Origin: an uncultured Oscillospiraceae bacterium
Lineage (GTDB): Bacteria; Bacillota; Clostridia; Oscillospirales; Oscillospiraceae
DNA length: 64,000 nucleotides
Assembly (NCBI GenBank): GCA_910588045.1
Contig: CAJUPS010000002.1
Span: 69,046 to 133,045, forward strand
Direction: 5' to 3'
In this document: piece after piece, positions 8,340-17,084 of the stretch
Numbering within the stretch: the first letter of the stretch is position 1
How the letters are laid out: every line of letters begins with the position of its first letter
Program-made: the position numbers and the translations under genes
Notes under the pieces: generated by a model
Database searches by the model: none
What the model saw: the letters and a program-made list of their open reading frames with translations, nothing else
What the model was told of the DNA's origin: nothing

Positions 8340-9745
8340 TGCGCACTTCCTTTCTGCCGGTGCAACCGGCCCATCACATAGAAATAGCTGGGTATCAGGA
8401 TCAGGTCCGCCCCGAACCAGGCCAGGACTTCCGCCAGCATCACGCCGGTCTCACCCATTACCGTCGGCAGCAGCAGCGCCCCGCCGGTGCGCATGACGAA
8501 CTCCGCTCCGCCGGAGGCCATGGGCAGCAGCGTGTTGCCCAGCCCCTGGACGCAGCTCCTCGTCACGTGCAGCACGTACAGCACCGGCAGGCACACCGAC
8601 ATCAGGTTCAGATACCTGACCGCCGCCGCCAGCGCCTCTCCGCTCTGGGCGGCGTCCCCGGAGATGAAGCAGGAGAGGATCCACCGTCCTCCCGCCAGCA
8701 TCACCGCCGCGATGACCGCCGAGGTCAGCAGGGCGATGACCAGTCCGGCCCGCACGCCCCGGGAGATCCGGTCCAGTTTCCCCGCGCCCAGGTTCTGCCC
8801 GGCGTAGGTGGTCATCGCGTAGCCGTAGGAGGTGGCCGCCACCTCCAGCACGCCGTAGAGCTTGTTGGTGGCGGTATACCCGGCGATGAAGGCCACGCCG
8901 AAGCCGTTGACGATGGTCTGGATGATCATGCCGCCCACGGCGATAATGCCATTTTGCAGCGCCATGGGCAGGCCCAGGGTCATAAGGTGGCCGCACAGCG
9001 CCCCGTCAAGGCGCCAGTCCTCCCGGGACAGGCGGAGGACCTCGACCCGGCACAGCCGCCAGATGCAGCACGCCGCCGCCAGGCACTGGGCGATGATGGT
9101 GGCCGCGGCCGCGCCCTGCACGCCCCACCGGAACCCCAGGACGAACAGAAGATCCAGGCCGATATTGGTCAGGGACGCCGCCACCATGGCCAGCAGGGGC
9201 GTCCGGCCGTCCCCCAGGGCCCGCAGGGCGGCGGCAGCGAAGTTGTAGGCCGTCACCACCGGCAGTCCCGCGAACAGCACCCGCAGGTACGCCATGGAGA
9301 TGTGCCGCACCTCCTCCGGGGTCCGCAGGAGGACCACCACCGGCTCTGCGGCGAGCTCTGCGCCCGCCGTCACCGCCGCGGCGCAGAGCGCCGAGAGGAG
9401 GACGGCGTTGACCATCGCCTGCCGCAGCTTGCCGCCCTCTCCCGCGCCGAAGCGCTGGGCCAGCAAAATGGAAAAGCCCTGGGTGAACCCCTGAATGGTC
9501 CCCAGGGTCAGCCAGTTGAGCCAGTCCACCGTACCCAGTGCCGCCAGCGCCTCCACGCCCAGCACCTTTCCCACCACGGCGGTGTCCACCACGGTGTACA
9601 TTTGCTGGAAAATATTGCCCGCCATCAGCGGCAGGGAAAACAGGAGCAGCAGCCTCCACGGGCTCCCCTCCGTCTGCACGGTCATACCGCGCTGGGATTC
9701 ATGCTTCATATCCGGTGCTGCGCTCCGATCCTCTTTTGTTCTCAT
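8336..9745 (-). CDS. MATE family multidrug/metabolite efflux transporter
   Basis: A 469-residue membrane protein of the MatE family, which exports drugs or metabolites using an ion gradient. About twelve hydrophobic segments are visible, and the N-terminal LFSLPLMAGNIFQQMYTVVDTAVVGKVLG is typical of the family. The first ATG (9745) lies only 7 bases after a -10 element and has no SD, so the message may be leaderless. ATGs at 9709 and 9685 are alternatives but also lack clear SDs. The substrate cannot be predicted. Confidence 0.85.
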   Translation of the reverse strand: MRTKEDRSAAPDMKHESQRGMTVQTEGSPWRLLLLFSLPLMAGNIFQQMYTVVDTAVVGKVLGVEALAALGTVDWLNWLTLGTIQGFTQGFSILLAQRFGAGEGGKLRQAMVNAVLLSALCAAAVTAGAELAAEPVVVLLRTPEEVRHISMAYLRVLFAGLPVVTAYNFAAAALRALGDGRTPLLAMVAASLTNIGLDLLFVLGFRWGVQGAAAATIIAQCLAAACCIWRLCRVEVLRLSREDWRLDGALCGHLMTLGLPMALQNGIIAVGGMIIQTIVNGFGVAFIAGYTATNKLYGVLEVAATSYGYAMTTYAGQNLGAGKLDRISRGVRAGLVIALLTSAVIAAVMLAGGRWILSCFISGDAAQSGEALAAAVRYLNLMSVCLPVLYVLHVTRSCVQGLGNTLLPMASGGAEFVMRTGGALLLPTVMGETGVMLAEVLAWFGADLILIPSYFYVMGRLHRQKGSAQ

Positions 9746-9751
9746 AATCGC

Positions 9752-9781
9752 ATATTAGCATGTTGTCCACAGGACTGTCAA
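9752..9781 (-). promoter_or_regulatory. promoter of the MATE gene placed to give a leaderless mRNA
   Basis: On the minus strand TTGACA (9781-9776), an 18-bp spacer and TAATAT (9757-9752). The predicted +1 falls on or next to the A of the ATG at 9745. Confidence 0.55.
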
Positions 9782-9838
9782 GGGCAATACCGATAAGATT
9801 ATTCCCGTTTGCCGCTCGGAACTTATGAGTCCTGAATC

Positions 9839-9867
9839 TTGCAATAAACGACGTTTTCTGATATGAT
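9839..9867 (+). promoter_or_regulatory. promoter of the EamA transporter-S41 peptidase operon
   Basis: TTGCAA (9839-9844), a 17-bp spacer and TATGAT (9862-9867), about 70 bases upstream of the chosen start. Confidence 0.65.
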
Positions 9868-9937
9868 GTGGAAGCTGCGCCGTGCCGTGAACCGTCACAG
9901 GGCGGCGCCGCGTATTACGATCCGGAGTGGGAAGCAT

Positions 9938-10843
9938 ATGCATGAGAATACCTTGAAAAAATTGGCAAAGCCCATGATTGTCCTGGCCACCCTGATCTGG
10001 GGGTCCACCTTTTTTATTCTGAAGGACACGTTGGACGACGTGGACCTGATGTTCCTGCTGGCCTTCCGGTTTACCCTGGCGGCGGTCATCCTGGCGGCGG
10101 TCTTTTGGAGGCGCTGGAACGTCATGGACCTGGGGTATCTGTGGCGGGGCGGCGTGATGGGCACTCTGCTCTTCGCCGCCTACGCTATACAGAACTACGG
10201 CCTGATGGACACCACCCCGGGGAAGAACGCCTTCTTCACCGCGGTGTACTGCGTCATAGTCCCCTTCCTGTACTGGGCGGTGGACCGACTGCGGCCCAGC
10301 CGCTGGAACGTGCTGGCCGCGCTGCTGTGCGTGGCGGGGATCGGATTTGTGTCCTGGGATGGCGGGCTGTCCCTGTCCGGCGGCGATTTGCTGACGCTGT
10401 GCTCCGGGTTCCTCTACGCCTGCCACATTGTGGCGGTGTCCAAATTTTCCCGGGAGCGGGACATCTTTATCCTCACCGTGCTCCAGTTTGCCGTGACCGC
10501 GCTGTGCTGCTGGGTGGGGGCCCTGTTTACGCGGGGGTTCCCGGCGGACGGGCTGCCGCCCCGGGCCTGGTGGGTACTGATGTACCTGGCAATCGCCGCT
10601 ACCTCCCTGGCGCTGCTGCTCCAGAATGTGGGACAGAAGTACACCGAGCCCTCCTCCGCCGCCCTGCTGCTGAGTCTGGAGGCCCCCTTTGGGGTGGCCT
10701 TCTCGGTCCTGTTCGGCGCGGAGAGCCCCACCCCGCTGATGTACCTGGGCTTCCTCCTGATTTTCCTGGCGGTGGTCTGCTCGGAGACCCACTTTCGGTT
10801 TCTGCGCAGAGGGGGAAAAACACAAGAGGGAGAGCTGCTATGA
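9938..10843 (+). CDS. DMT superfamily (EamA) transporter
   Basis: A 301-residue membrane protein with about ten hydrophobic segments arranged as two EamA repeats. The first repeat starts MIVLATLIWGSTFFILKDTLD, a classic EamA opening, and the second ends SLEAPFGVAFSVLFGAE. Members export amino acids or other metabolites. The start at 9938 is preferred over the open ATG at 9863 because the earlier one adds a basic, non-conserved tail. The stop overlaps the ATG of the S41 peptidase gene (ATGA). Confidence 0.86.
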   Translation: MHENTLKKLAKPMIVLATLIWGSTFFILKDTLDDVDLMFLLAFRFTLAAVILAAVFWRRWNVMDLGYLWRGGVMGTLLFAAYAIQNYGLMDTTPGKNAFFTAVYCVIVPFLYWAVDRLRPSRWNVLAALLCVAGIGFVSWDGGLSLSGGDLLTLCSGFLYACHIVAVSKFSRERDIFILTVLQFAVTALCCWVGALFTRGFPADGLPPRAWWVLMYLAIAATSLALLLQNVGQKYTEPSSAALLLSLEAPFGVAFSVLFGAESPTPLMYLGFLLIFLAVVCSETHFRFLRRGGKTQEGELL

Positions 10844-12693
10844 AAAAGCATCTCTCCCGTCTTGCCGCCGTCTGTCTGACCCTGGCGCTGCTGGTCACCC
10901 ACGCCTTCGCCCTCACGGTGGAGCAGGCCCTGGAGCTGCTGGAGGAGAACTACTACTACGACATCCCCGAGGAGGTCTACGGGGCCCGGACCCTGGAGGA
11001 GCTTTTCGGCCTGCTGGGGGACCCCTACACCGTGTACATGGACGAGGAACAGTACGCCGCCTTCCTGGAAAAGCTGGAGGGCGTGGTGGACCTGGTGGGG
11101 ATCGGCGTGGAGTGCGCTTTCACCGAGGAGGGGTTCCTCCTTCGGCGGGTGTTCTCCGACAGCCCGGCGCTGGAGGCGGGTCTCCGGGCGGGCGATCTCA
11201 TCATCGCCGTGGATGGGACCTCCTGCGTCCCCGCCGGGGAGGAACACAGACAGCTCATTGCCGGACCGGAGGGGACGGACGTCACCGTCACCGTTCTGCG
11301 GGACGGCCGGAGGGAGGACTATACCATGACCCGTCGGCCGGTGTATGTCCCGAACATCCAGGTCTCTCTGTTGGATAGCGGTGCGGGCTGCATCGTGTGC
11401 AGCAGCTTTGCGGAAGATACCGCCGGGACCTTTTCCGATGCGCTGCGGCAGTACGACGGCCAGGCGGTGTGCTGGCTGGTGGACCTGCGGGGCAACGGCG
11501 GCGGTTTTACGAGCGCCGCCCTGGAGATGACCGCGGCGCTGATGGGTCCCGGGGAATACCTCTGCATGGAGGACCACGGCGGGAACGCCGCCATTCAGCG
11601 GGGCTACGCTGCCGCCGTTACCGATAAGCCCCTTATTGTTCTGGTGGACGCCGGGAGCGCGAGCGCTTCGGAGATTTTGTCCGCCAACGTCCGGGACGCG
11701 TCCCGGGGATTGCTGGTTGGGAGCCGGACGTATGGAAAGGGCGTGGCCCAGATCGTGCTGGACGGCGCCAACGCTCCCGCATACTTTGACGGCGACTGCC
11801 TGAAGATCACCACCGACCGGTTCTATACCGCCGGGGGCAGTACCACCGACCGGGTGGGCGTCATCCCGTCCCTGCTGGTGGACGACCGTCTGGCCCAGGC
11901 GGTGGGAGAGGCGCTGGCCGGAGGCGGCGCCGGAACCTCCCGGCTGTGCGTCGGGTATCGGGGATACTCCTTTTACGTGGACCCGAATGCGCCGGAGGAG
12001 GTGGTATCCGAGCTGCTCTCCGCCCTGCCGCCGCAGATTCCGGTGCTCCTGGAGGAGGACGGTTCCTACGTCCCCTGCACGCCCAGGCAGGCGGCGGACG
12101 GACTGGGGGTGGACTATGACAGCCGCTGGTTCTCCGATGTGGCGGACAGCTCCTACGCGGAGGCCATCAACGCCATGGGGACCTACCGGCTGCTCGGCGG
12201 TACTGGGGACGGTCTGTTCCGCCCCGGGGAGCGGCTTACCCGCGCCCAGCTGTGCGCACTGCTGGCCCGGACGCTCAATGTGACGTATGTCGGTCCCGGG
12301 CGGTTCTCTGACGTTCCTGAGGACGCCTGGTATGCCGGAGAGGTGAACGCGATGGCGGCGCTGGGGCTGGTGGACGGCGTGGGGGAGGGGAGGTTCGACC
12401 CGGACGGCGCGCTGACGCAGGAGGCGTTTCTGACGATCCTGGGGCGGGCGGCCCGGTTTCTTAGTTATGGGACCGATGCCGGCGGCGCTTCCGCGCTTCC
12501 TTCTGAGGTGCGGGAGGCGCTGGAGCCCTACGCCGGGTGGGCCCGGGACAGCATCGCCGCGCTGGTGAGCGGCAGGGGGGAGAGCCTGCTTTTTGCTCCG
12601 CTGGAGCAGCTTGCGCCCTCTGCGTCTGTCCTGCGGGAGGAGGCCGCCGCAGGAATGTATGCGGTGCTCTCCGGGCTGCGTATCCTGCCGTAA
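10840..12693 (+). CDS. S41 carboxy-terminal processing peptidase with SLH repeats
   Basis: A secreted 617-residue protease of the CtpA family. The order is signal peptide (MKKHLSRLAAVCLTLALLVTHAFA), short helical pro-region, PDZ domain (about 80-165), S41 catalytic domain (about 190-350) and S-layer-homology repeats (about 425-610). The catalytic Ser is in AGSASASEIL and the Lys in RTYGKGVAQ, the expected Ser-Lys pair. The SLH part (FSDVADSSYAEAINAMGTYRLLGGTGDGLFRPGE) should anchor it to cell-wall polymer. It is coupled to the EamA gene through an ATGA overlap. A processing role at the cell surface is an inference. Confidence 0.88.
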   Translation: MKKHLSRLAAVCLTLALLVTHAFALTVEQALELLEENYYYDIPEEVYGARTLEELFGLLGDPYTVYMDEEQYAAFLEKLEGVVDLVGIGVECAFTEEGFLLRRVFSDSPALEAGLRAGDLIIAVDGTSCVPAGEEHRQLIAGPEGTDVTVTVLRDGRREDYTMTRRPVYVPNIQVSLLDSGAGCIVCSSFAEDTAGTFSDALRQYDGQAVCWLVDLRGNGGGFTSAALEMTAALMGPGEYLCMEDHGGNAAIQRGYAAAVTDKPLIVLVDAGSASASEILSANVRDASRGLLVGSRTYGKGVAQIVLDGANAPAYFDGDCLKITTDRFYTAGGSTTDRVGVIPSLLVDDRLAQAVGEALAGGGAGTSRLCVGYRGYSFYVDPNAPEEVVSELLSALPPQIPVLLEEDGSYVPCTPRQAADGLGVDYDSRWFSDVADSSYAEAINAMGTYRLLGGTGDGLFRPGERLTRAQLCALLARTLNVTYVGPGRFSDVPEDAWYAGEVNAMAALGLVDGVGEGRFDPDGALTQEAFLTILGRAARFLSYGTDAGGASALPSEVREALEPYAGWARDSIAALVSGRGESLLFAPLEQLAPSASVLREEAAAGMYAVLSGLRILP

Positions 12694-12795
12694 TGCCGCT
12701 GAGAAATTTCTTTCCTTTTCTTTCCGGGTGTGCTATACTGAATCTGTGTTTGGAAATTCTGCCGTGAAAACTCTGTTTCATTTGTAGGAGCGCCT

Positions 12796-13404
12796 ATGTA
12801 TTACTATGTTTCCGGTCAGGTGGCCCACGTGGAGCCCTATCTGGCGGTTATCGACTGCGGCGGGGTGGGGTACGCCTGCCGCACCACCAGCTATACCCTC
12901 TCCCAGATCAAAAAGGGGGACAGGGCGAAGCTCTTCACCTACCTCAGCGTCCGGGAGGACGCCATGGATCTATATGGATTTTACAGTCAGGAGGAGTTGA
13001 AGCTGTTCCAGCAGCTCATCTCCGTCTCCGGCGTGGGACCCAAGGCGGCGCTGGCGATTTTATCCTCCACGACGCCGACCAATCTGGCTATGAGCATTAT
13101 CACCGGAGATGAAAAATCCCTCACCGCCGCACAGGGGGTGGGGAAGAAGATTGCGCAGCGCGTGATCCTGGAATTGAAGGACAAGCTGGCCAAGGGGCAG
13201 ACCATCTCCGGTTCCGGGGAGAGCATTTCCGGCCCCGCCGTCACCGTCATTCCGCAGAACAAGCTCAGTGAGGCGTCCGCCGCGCTGGCGGTGCTGGGGT
13301 ACTCCCAGGCGGAGATCAACCTGGCCCTCAAGGGGATCGACACCGACGCGCTGCCGCTGGAGCAGATCATCCGGATGGCGCTGAAAAATATGATGAAGGG
13401 GTAA
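12796..13404 (+). CDS. ruvA: Holliday junction DNA helicase RuvA
   Basis: This 202-residue subunit binds four-way DNA junctions and loads RuvB. The N-terminal OB fold (MYYYVSGQVAHVEPYLAVIDCGGVGY), the two helix-hairpin-helix motifs (LISVSGVGPKAALAIL and LTAAQGVGKKIAQRVILELKDK) and the C-terminal RuvB-binding domain are all in place. A TATACT box at about 12733 may be its -10, with a weak -35. ruvB follows 3 bp later. Confidence 0.95.
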   Translation: MYYYVSGQVAHVEPYLAVIDCGGVGYACRTTSYTLSQIKKGDRAKLFTYLSVREDAMDLYGFYSQEELKLFQQLISVSGVGPKAALAILSSTTPTNLAMSIITGDEKSLTAAQGVGKKIAQRVILELKDKLAKGQTISGSGESISGPAVTVIPQNKLSEASAALAVLGYSQAEINLALKGIDTDALPLEQIIRMALKNMMKG

Positions 13405-13407
13405 GCT

Positions 13408-14472
13408 ATGGCCATTGACTTTTCCAACAACGAGCCCTTCGTCGAGGAGGAGCCGCTGATCACGACCTCCCTGACCCGGGAGGATGAAAACGAGTATTCC
13501 CTTCGGCCCCAGCTGCTCAAGGAGTACATCGGCCAGGAGAAGGCCAAGGCCAATCTGGAGGTCTTCATCCAGGCGGCAAAGATGCGCTCCGAGCCGCTGG
13601 ACCATGTGCTGCTCCACGGGCCCCCGGGGCTGGGGAAAACAACGCTTTCCGGCATCATCGCCAACGAGATGGGGGTCAACGTGCGCATCACCTCCGGGCC
13701 CGCCATCGAGAAGGCGGGGGACCTGGCGGCGCTGCTGACCAACCTCAACGAGAACGATATTCTTTTTGTCGATGAGATCCACCGGCTCAACCGGTCGGTG
13801 GAGGAGGTGCTGTACCCCGCGATGGAGGACTTCGCCATCGACATCATCATCGGCAAGGGGCCGTCGGCCAACTCCATCCGGCTGGACCTTCCCAAGTTTA
13901 CCCTGATTGGGGCTACGACCCGGGCGGGGCAGCTGTCCGCGCCGCTGCGGGACCGGTTCGGGGTGACGCTGCGGCTGGAGCTCTACACGCCGGAGGAGCT
14001 GGCCCTCATCGTCACCCGGTCCGCCGGGATTCTGGACGCGCCCATCGAACAGGACGGGGCCATGGAGATCGCCCGGAGAAGCCGGGGCACGCCCCGGATC
14101 GCCAACCGGATGCTCCGGCGGGTCAGGGACTTTGCGCAGGTGGTGGGGGACGGCGTCATCAACAAGGCGCTGGCCGACAAGGCGCTGACCGCCCTGGAGG
14201 TGGACTACCTGGGGCTGGACAACATCGACCGGCGGATGCTCCAGGCGATTATCGAATACTACGGCGGCGGCCCGGTGGGACTGGAGACGCTGGCGGCGAC
14301 CATCAACGAGGAGGCCGTCACGCTGGAGGACGTCTACGAGCCCTACCTGATGCAGATCGGGTTTTTGACCAGGACGCCCCGGGGACGGTGCGTCACGCCG
14401 AAGGCGTACCAACACTTGGGGATTGCCATCCCCGGGGGGATGCCGCCGGTGATGGACCAGCTCACGTTTTAG
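13408..14472 (+). CDS. ruvB: Holliday junction branch migration ATPase RuvB
   Basis: The 354-residue AAA+ motor drives branch migration with RuvA during recombinational repair. Walker A (GPPGLGKTT), Walker B ([11 protein letters not shown]), sensor-1 ([18 protein letters not shown]) and the C-terminal winged helix ([20 protein letters not shown]) are all present and full length. Its last four bases overlap the 3' end of the convergent gene at 14469-14732. No ruvC is seen in the window. Confidence 0.96.
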   Translation: MAIDFSNNEPFVEEEPLITTSLTREDENEYSLRPQLLKEYIGQEKAKANLEVFIQAAKMRSEPLDHVLLHGPPGLGKTTLSGIIANEMGVNVRITSGPAIEKAGDLAALLTNLNENDILFVDEIHRLNRSVEEVLYPAMEDFAIDIIIGKGPSANSIRLDLPKFTLIGATTRAGQLSAPLRDRFGVTLRLELYTPEELALIVTRSAGILDAPIEQDGAMEIARRSRGTPRIANRMLRRVRDFAQVVGDGVINKALADKALTALEVDYLGLDNIDRRMLQAIIEYYGGGPVGLETLAATINEEAVTLEDVYEPYLMQIGFLTRTPRGRCVTPKAYQHLGIAIPGGMPPVMDQLTF

Positions 14473-14732
14473 GCGCTGTGGGAGAGGGCCAGGGATTTGC
14501 ACTGGTCGAAGGAGGCCAGGAACATGGCCTCCAGCTCCGCCATTTGTACGTCGTCGTAGGCGCGTTGGAGTTCTTCCAACTGCTCTTTTTGGTCTTGTGA
14601 AAGCTGGTTCCAGAGGGTGCAGCCGATTTCATCCCGCCTCATGCGGCGCTGGGCATAGGCGGTCTGGCCGTAGTATTTTTCCAGGAGGCGGTCCAGTATG
14701 TCGTTGAACAGGGCTTGCATCAGGTCATCCAT
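14469..14732 (-). CDS. small hypothetical protein (DUF6809-like)
   Basis: An 87-residue acidic, helical protein ([23 protein letters not shown]...) with no signal peptide or membrane segment. The sequence resembles a small family of Clostridia proteins of unknown function, named here from memory. An AAAGGAGT-type SD precedes the start. It is convergent with ruvB, overlapping it by 4 bases, and divergent from the small regulator at 14833. Confidence 0.6.
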   Translation of the reverse strand: MDDLMQALFNDILDRLLEKYYGQTAYAQRRMRRDEIGCTLWNQLSQDQKEQLEELQRAYDDVQMAELEAMFLASFDQCKSLALSHSA

Positions 14733-14832
14733 TGCAATATACTCCTTTCAAGGTTAATATTATTATATACCATTTCAAGAGAATGTCAACACCTTTGGCC
14801 GTGATTATAAGAAAATTTTTGGAGGAGAGAAT

Positions 14833-15042
14833 ATGTTGCGATATAAGATCAATATATTAGAGGAGCTAAAAAAGGCGGGGTATTCCAGTTATCGGATGCG
14901 GCAGGAGAAGGTTTTGGCAGAAAGTACGTTGCAAAGAATCCGGGAAGGGAATACTTCGATTGAGCTGGAGAGTTTAGGTGTAATCTGCAATATTCTCCGC
15001 TGTCAGCCGGGGGATTTGGTGGAATGGGTGGAGAATGCGTAA
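14833..15042 (+). CDS. small XRE-type helix-turn-helix regulator
   Basis: A 69-residue protein that is little more than a Cro/C1-type HTH: INILEELKKAGYSSYRMRQEKVLAESTLQRIREGNTSI followed by LESLGVICNILRCQPGDLVEWVE. Such proteins bind operator DNA as dimers. GGAGGAGA lies 8 nt before the ATG. Its GC content is lower than that of its neighbours, and it borders the inverted-repeat element at 15110, so it may be an acquired gene. Confidence 0.8.
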   Translation: MLRYKINILEELKKAGYSSYRMRQEKVLAESTLQRIREGNTSIELESLGVICNILRCQPGDLVEWVENA

Positions 15043-15249
15043 ATTTATTCGGTTGACAAGGTGCGCTTGCGACAGCCTTTTGTTAGCCCGACTTGTTTCT
15101 TGCCGATAGCCCGGGACCTACGCGGCCCCGGACTCCGCGGTTACTTTTCCCGCGAGGGAAAAGTAACCAAAAGCTCGCTTAAACCTACGGTTTAAGAATC
15201 CCTTGCGGGAGCGGCTCGGAGCGCCGCTCCCTATGCGGGGGATTTGCGG

Positions 15250-15578
15250 AGTGCGGAGTAGGTTTTGTAAGGCGAAGCCACCGAATTTCAGATCCTACGG
15301 GCATCTGATCTAGTGGCCTGGTACTTGTAGAACTCCGGCTGACGCCCTTTCAAAGGGGTACTCCCTGCAAGGGGGAGTGTCTAACGGAAGTGCCCCGCAG
15401 GGACCCCGTGCCGAGTGCCGCGAGGCAACCAGCAGTATCGTTAGAACTGTGCGCAGAAGTAAGCACCGGCATCGGCCCACGGCACTGGAGATAGACCGGA
15501 CAGACTAAAGGTCGTAGCGTAAACAATAACCCCCGTCATCATAAGGAGTCCAGAACCATATGGTTCTGGCGCGTTTTT
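15250..15578 (+). ncRNA. structured noncoding RNA candidate (possibly raiA-motif-like)
   Basis: This 330-base stretch has no ORF but dense base-pairing potential. TCTAACG (15380-15386) is complementary to CGTTAGA (15439-15445), and GTGCCG (15408-15413) to CGGCAC (15480-15485). The two pairings interleave, so they would form a pseudoknot. Local hairpins include ACTCCC-tgcaa-GGGGGAGT, TGCC-gcga-GGCA and CAGAT...ATCTG. It ends in an intrinsic terminator at 15550-15578. The overall look recalls the raiA RNA motif of Firmicutes, but that name rests on memory and needs a covariance search. The 5' end is a guess because no consensus promoter was found. Confidence 0.5.
15550..15578 (+). terminator. 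intrinsic terminator of the RNA candidate
   Basis: The perfect palindrome CCAGAACCATATGGTTCTGG (15550-15569) is followed by cgcgTTTTT. Confidence 0.7.
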
Positions 15579-15664
15579 GGTTACTTTTGCCGCGCGGCAA
15601 AAGTAACCGCAGGGCGTCCGGGGCCGCGTAGGCCCCGGGGTATCAGCAGAGAAGGAGTGATAGA

Positions 15665-17020
15665 ATGGGCAAATTATTTGGTACAGATGGAATCAGAGGC
15701 ATCGTGGGTGAAAACCTGACGGCGGAGCTGGCCTACCGGGTGGGCCAGGCGGTTGCCGTGACACTGGCGGAGGAGAAGGGGAGTGCGCCCCTCATTACCA
15801 TCGGGATGGATACGAGAATCTCCTCCGATATGTTGGAGGGGGCCCTGATTGCGGGCATCACCTCCGTGGGAGGGGATGTCATGCCCCTGGGCACCATCCC
15901 CACCCCGGCGGTGGCCTACCTGACCATTAAGGTGGAGGCCGACGCGGGCGTGGTGATCTCCGCCAGTCACAACCCCTTTGAGCACAATGGGATCAAGGTC
16001 TTCAACGGTCAGGGCTATAAGCTCCCCGACGCCCTGGAGGACCGGGTGGAGGAAAAGATCCTGTCCCATGAGCCCATGCCCATCAGGAAGGGCGGGGAAA
16101 TCGGACACCGGATTCACGGGATGAAGAACCTGAAATATGAGTACATCAAGCACCTGCGGGGCACGGTACAGGACGACCTGGGAGGGCTGCGGGTCCTCAT
16201 CGACTGCGCCAACGGCGCGGCGGCGGCCACAGCGCCCGACCTGTTCGCGGACTTCGCAATGGAGGCCGATTTTATCCACCGCAAGCCCAACGGGGTGAAC
16301 ATCAACCTGAAATGCGGGTCCACCCACCTCAAGAGCCTGGCCGCCATGGTTACGGCGGGGGAGTATGACCTGGGCATCGCCTTTGACGGCGACGCGGACC
16401 GGTGCCTGATGATCGACGAGCGCGGAAACGTGGTGGACGGCGACAAGACCATGGCCGTGTGCGGGAAGTATATGCGGGACCAGGGGCTGCTCACCGGGCG
16501 GGCCATCGTGGGAACCGTCATGAGCAACCTGGGGCTGCATGAATTTTGCAATAAGAATAATATCCGGCTGATCTGTACGCCGGTGGGGGACCGGAACGTG
16601 CTGGAGAAGATGCTGGAGTTCGGCTACCGCATCGGCGGGGAGCAGTCGGGGCACACCATCTTTACCGACTACGCCACCACCGGGGACGGACAGCTGACGG
16701 CGCTGCAATTCTTGCAGATCCTCAAGCGCAGCGGGAAGACCGCCTCGGAGCTGGCCTCCATCTGTCCCAGCTACCCCCAGACGCTGGTGAACGTGGAGCT
16801 GCCCAACCAGCCCGGGCTCAAGGAGGGCATCATGACATCCCAGGCGCTCTCGGAGGCCATCGCCAGGGAGGAGGAGGCGCTGGGCGGCGACGGCCGGGTG
16901 TTGGTCCGTCCCTCCGGCACGGAGCCCCTCATCCGGGTCATGGTGGAGGCGAAAACCGCCCAGCAGGCGGACGAATGCGCCGGTCGCCTGGCAGATTTGG
17001 TGAAAACACTGAAATTTTAG
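15665..17020 (+). CDS. glmM: phosphoglucosamine mutase
   Basis: It interconverts glucosamine 6-phosphate and glucosamine 1-phosphate, on the route to UDP-GlcNAc for peptidoglycan. The 451-residue protein starts MGKLFGTDGIRGIVGENLTAE. It has the phosphoserine loop VISASHNPFEHNG (Ser101), the metal loop FDGDADRC, sugar loop GEQSGH and phosphate loop RPSGTEPLIRVM. GAAGGAGTG precedes the start. It lies 25 bp after the inverted-repeat RNA block, whose terminator would insulate it. sigH follows from its own promoter. Confidence 0.95.
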   Translation: MGKLFGTDGIRGIVGENLTAELAYRVGQAVAVTLAEEKGSAPLITIGMDTRISSDMLEGALIAGITSVGGDVMPLGTIPTPAVAYLTIKVEADAGVVISASHNPFEHNGIKVFNGQGYKLPDALEDRVEEKILSHEPMPIRKGGEIGHRIHGMKNLKYEYIKHLRGTVQDDLGGLRVLIDCANGAAAATAPDLFADFAMEADFIHRKPNGVNINLKCGSTHLKSLAAMVTAGEYDLGIAFDGDADRCLMIDERGNVVDGDKTMAVCGKYMRDQGLLTGRAIVGTVMSNLGLHEFCNKNNIRLICTPVGDRNVLEKMLEFGYRIGGEQSGHTIFTDYATTGDGQLTALQFLQILKRSGKTASELASICPSYPQTLVNVELPNQPGLKEGIMTSQALSEAIAREEEALGGDGRVLVRPSGTEPLIRVMVEAKTAQQADECAGRLADLVKTLKF

Positions 17021-17050
17021 GGAAATAATTCACAAAATTTTAATATTTAC

Positions 17051-17080
17051 TTGACAAACACGCAGGAGAATAGGTATAAT
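17051..17080 (+). promoter_or_regulatory. consensus promoter immediately upstream of sigH
   Basis: TTGACA (17051-17056), an 18-bp spacer and a perfect TATAAT (17075-17080). The -10 ends 4 bases before the ATG at 17085, so the predicted transcript would start at or in the start codon. Confidence 0.75.
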
Positions 17081-17084
17081 AGAG

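Larger units (their letters stand above)
15110..15639. repeat. 530-bp block with long near-identical inverted ends
   Basis: About 60 bases at the left (from 15110) recur inverted at the right (ending 15639). The outer 24 bases differ at one position (CCCGGGRCCTACGCGGCCCC then GGAC). Inside each end sits a hairpin of the form GGTTACTTTTSCC...AAAAGTAACC (15139-15168 and 15579-15608). The two ends frame the structured RNA candidate. There is no coding potential inside. Confidence 0.7.

Noticed and set aside
15042..15665. RNase P RNA, tmRNA or group II intron in the noncoding block before glmM
   Set aside because: No recognisable conserved cores of these RNAs, no tRNA-like end and no domain V-like hairpin.
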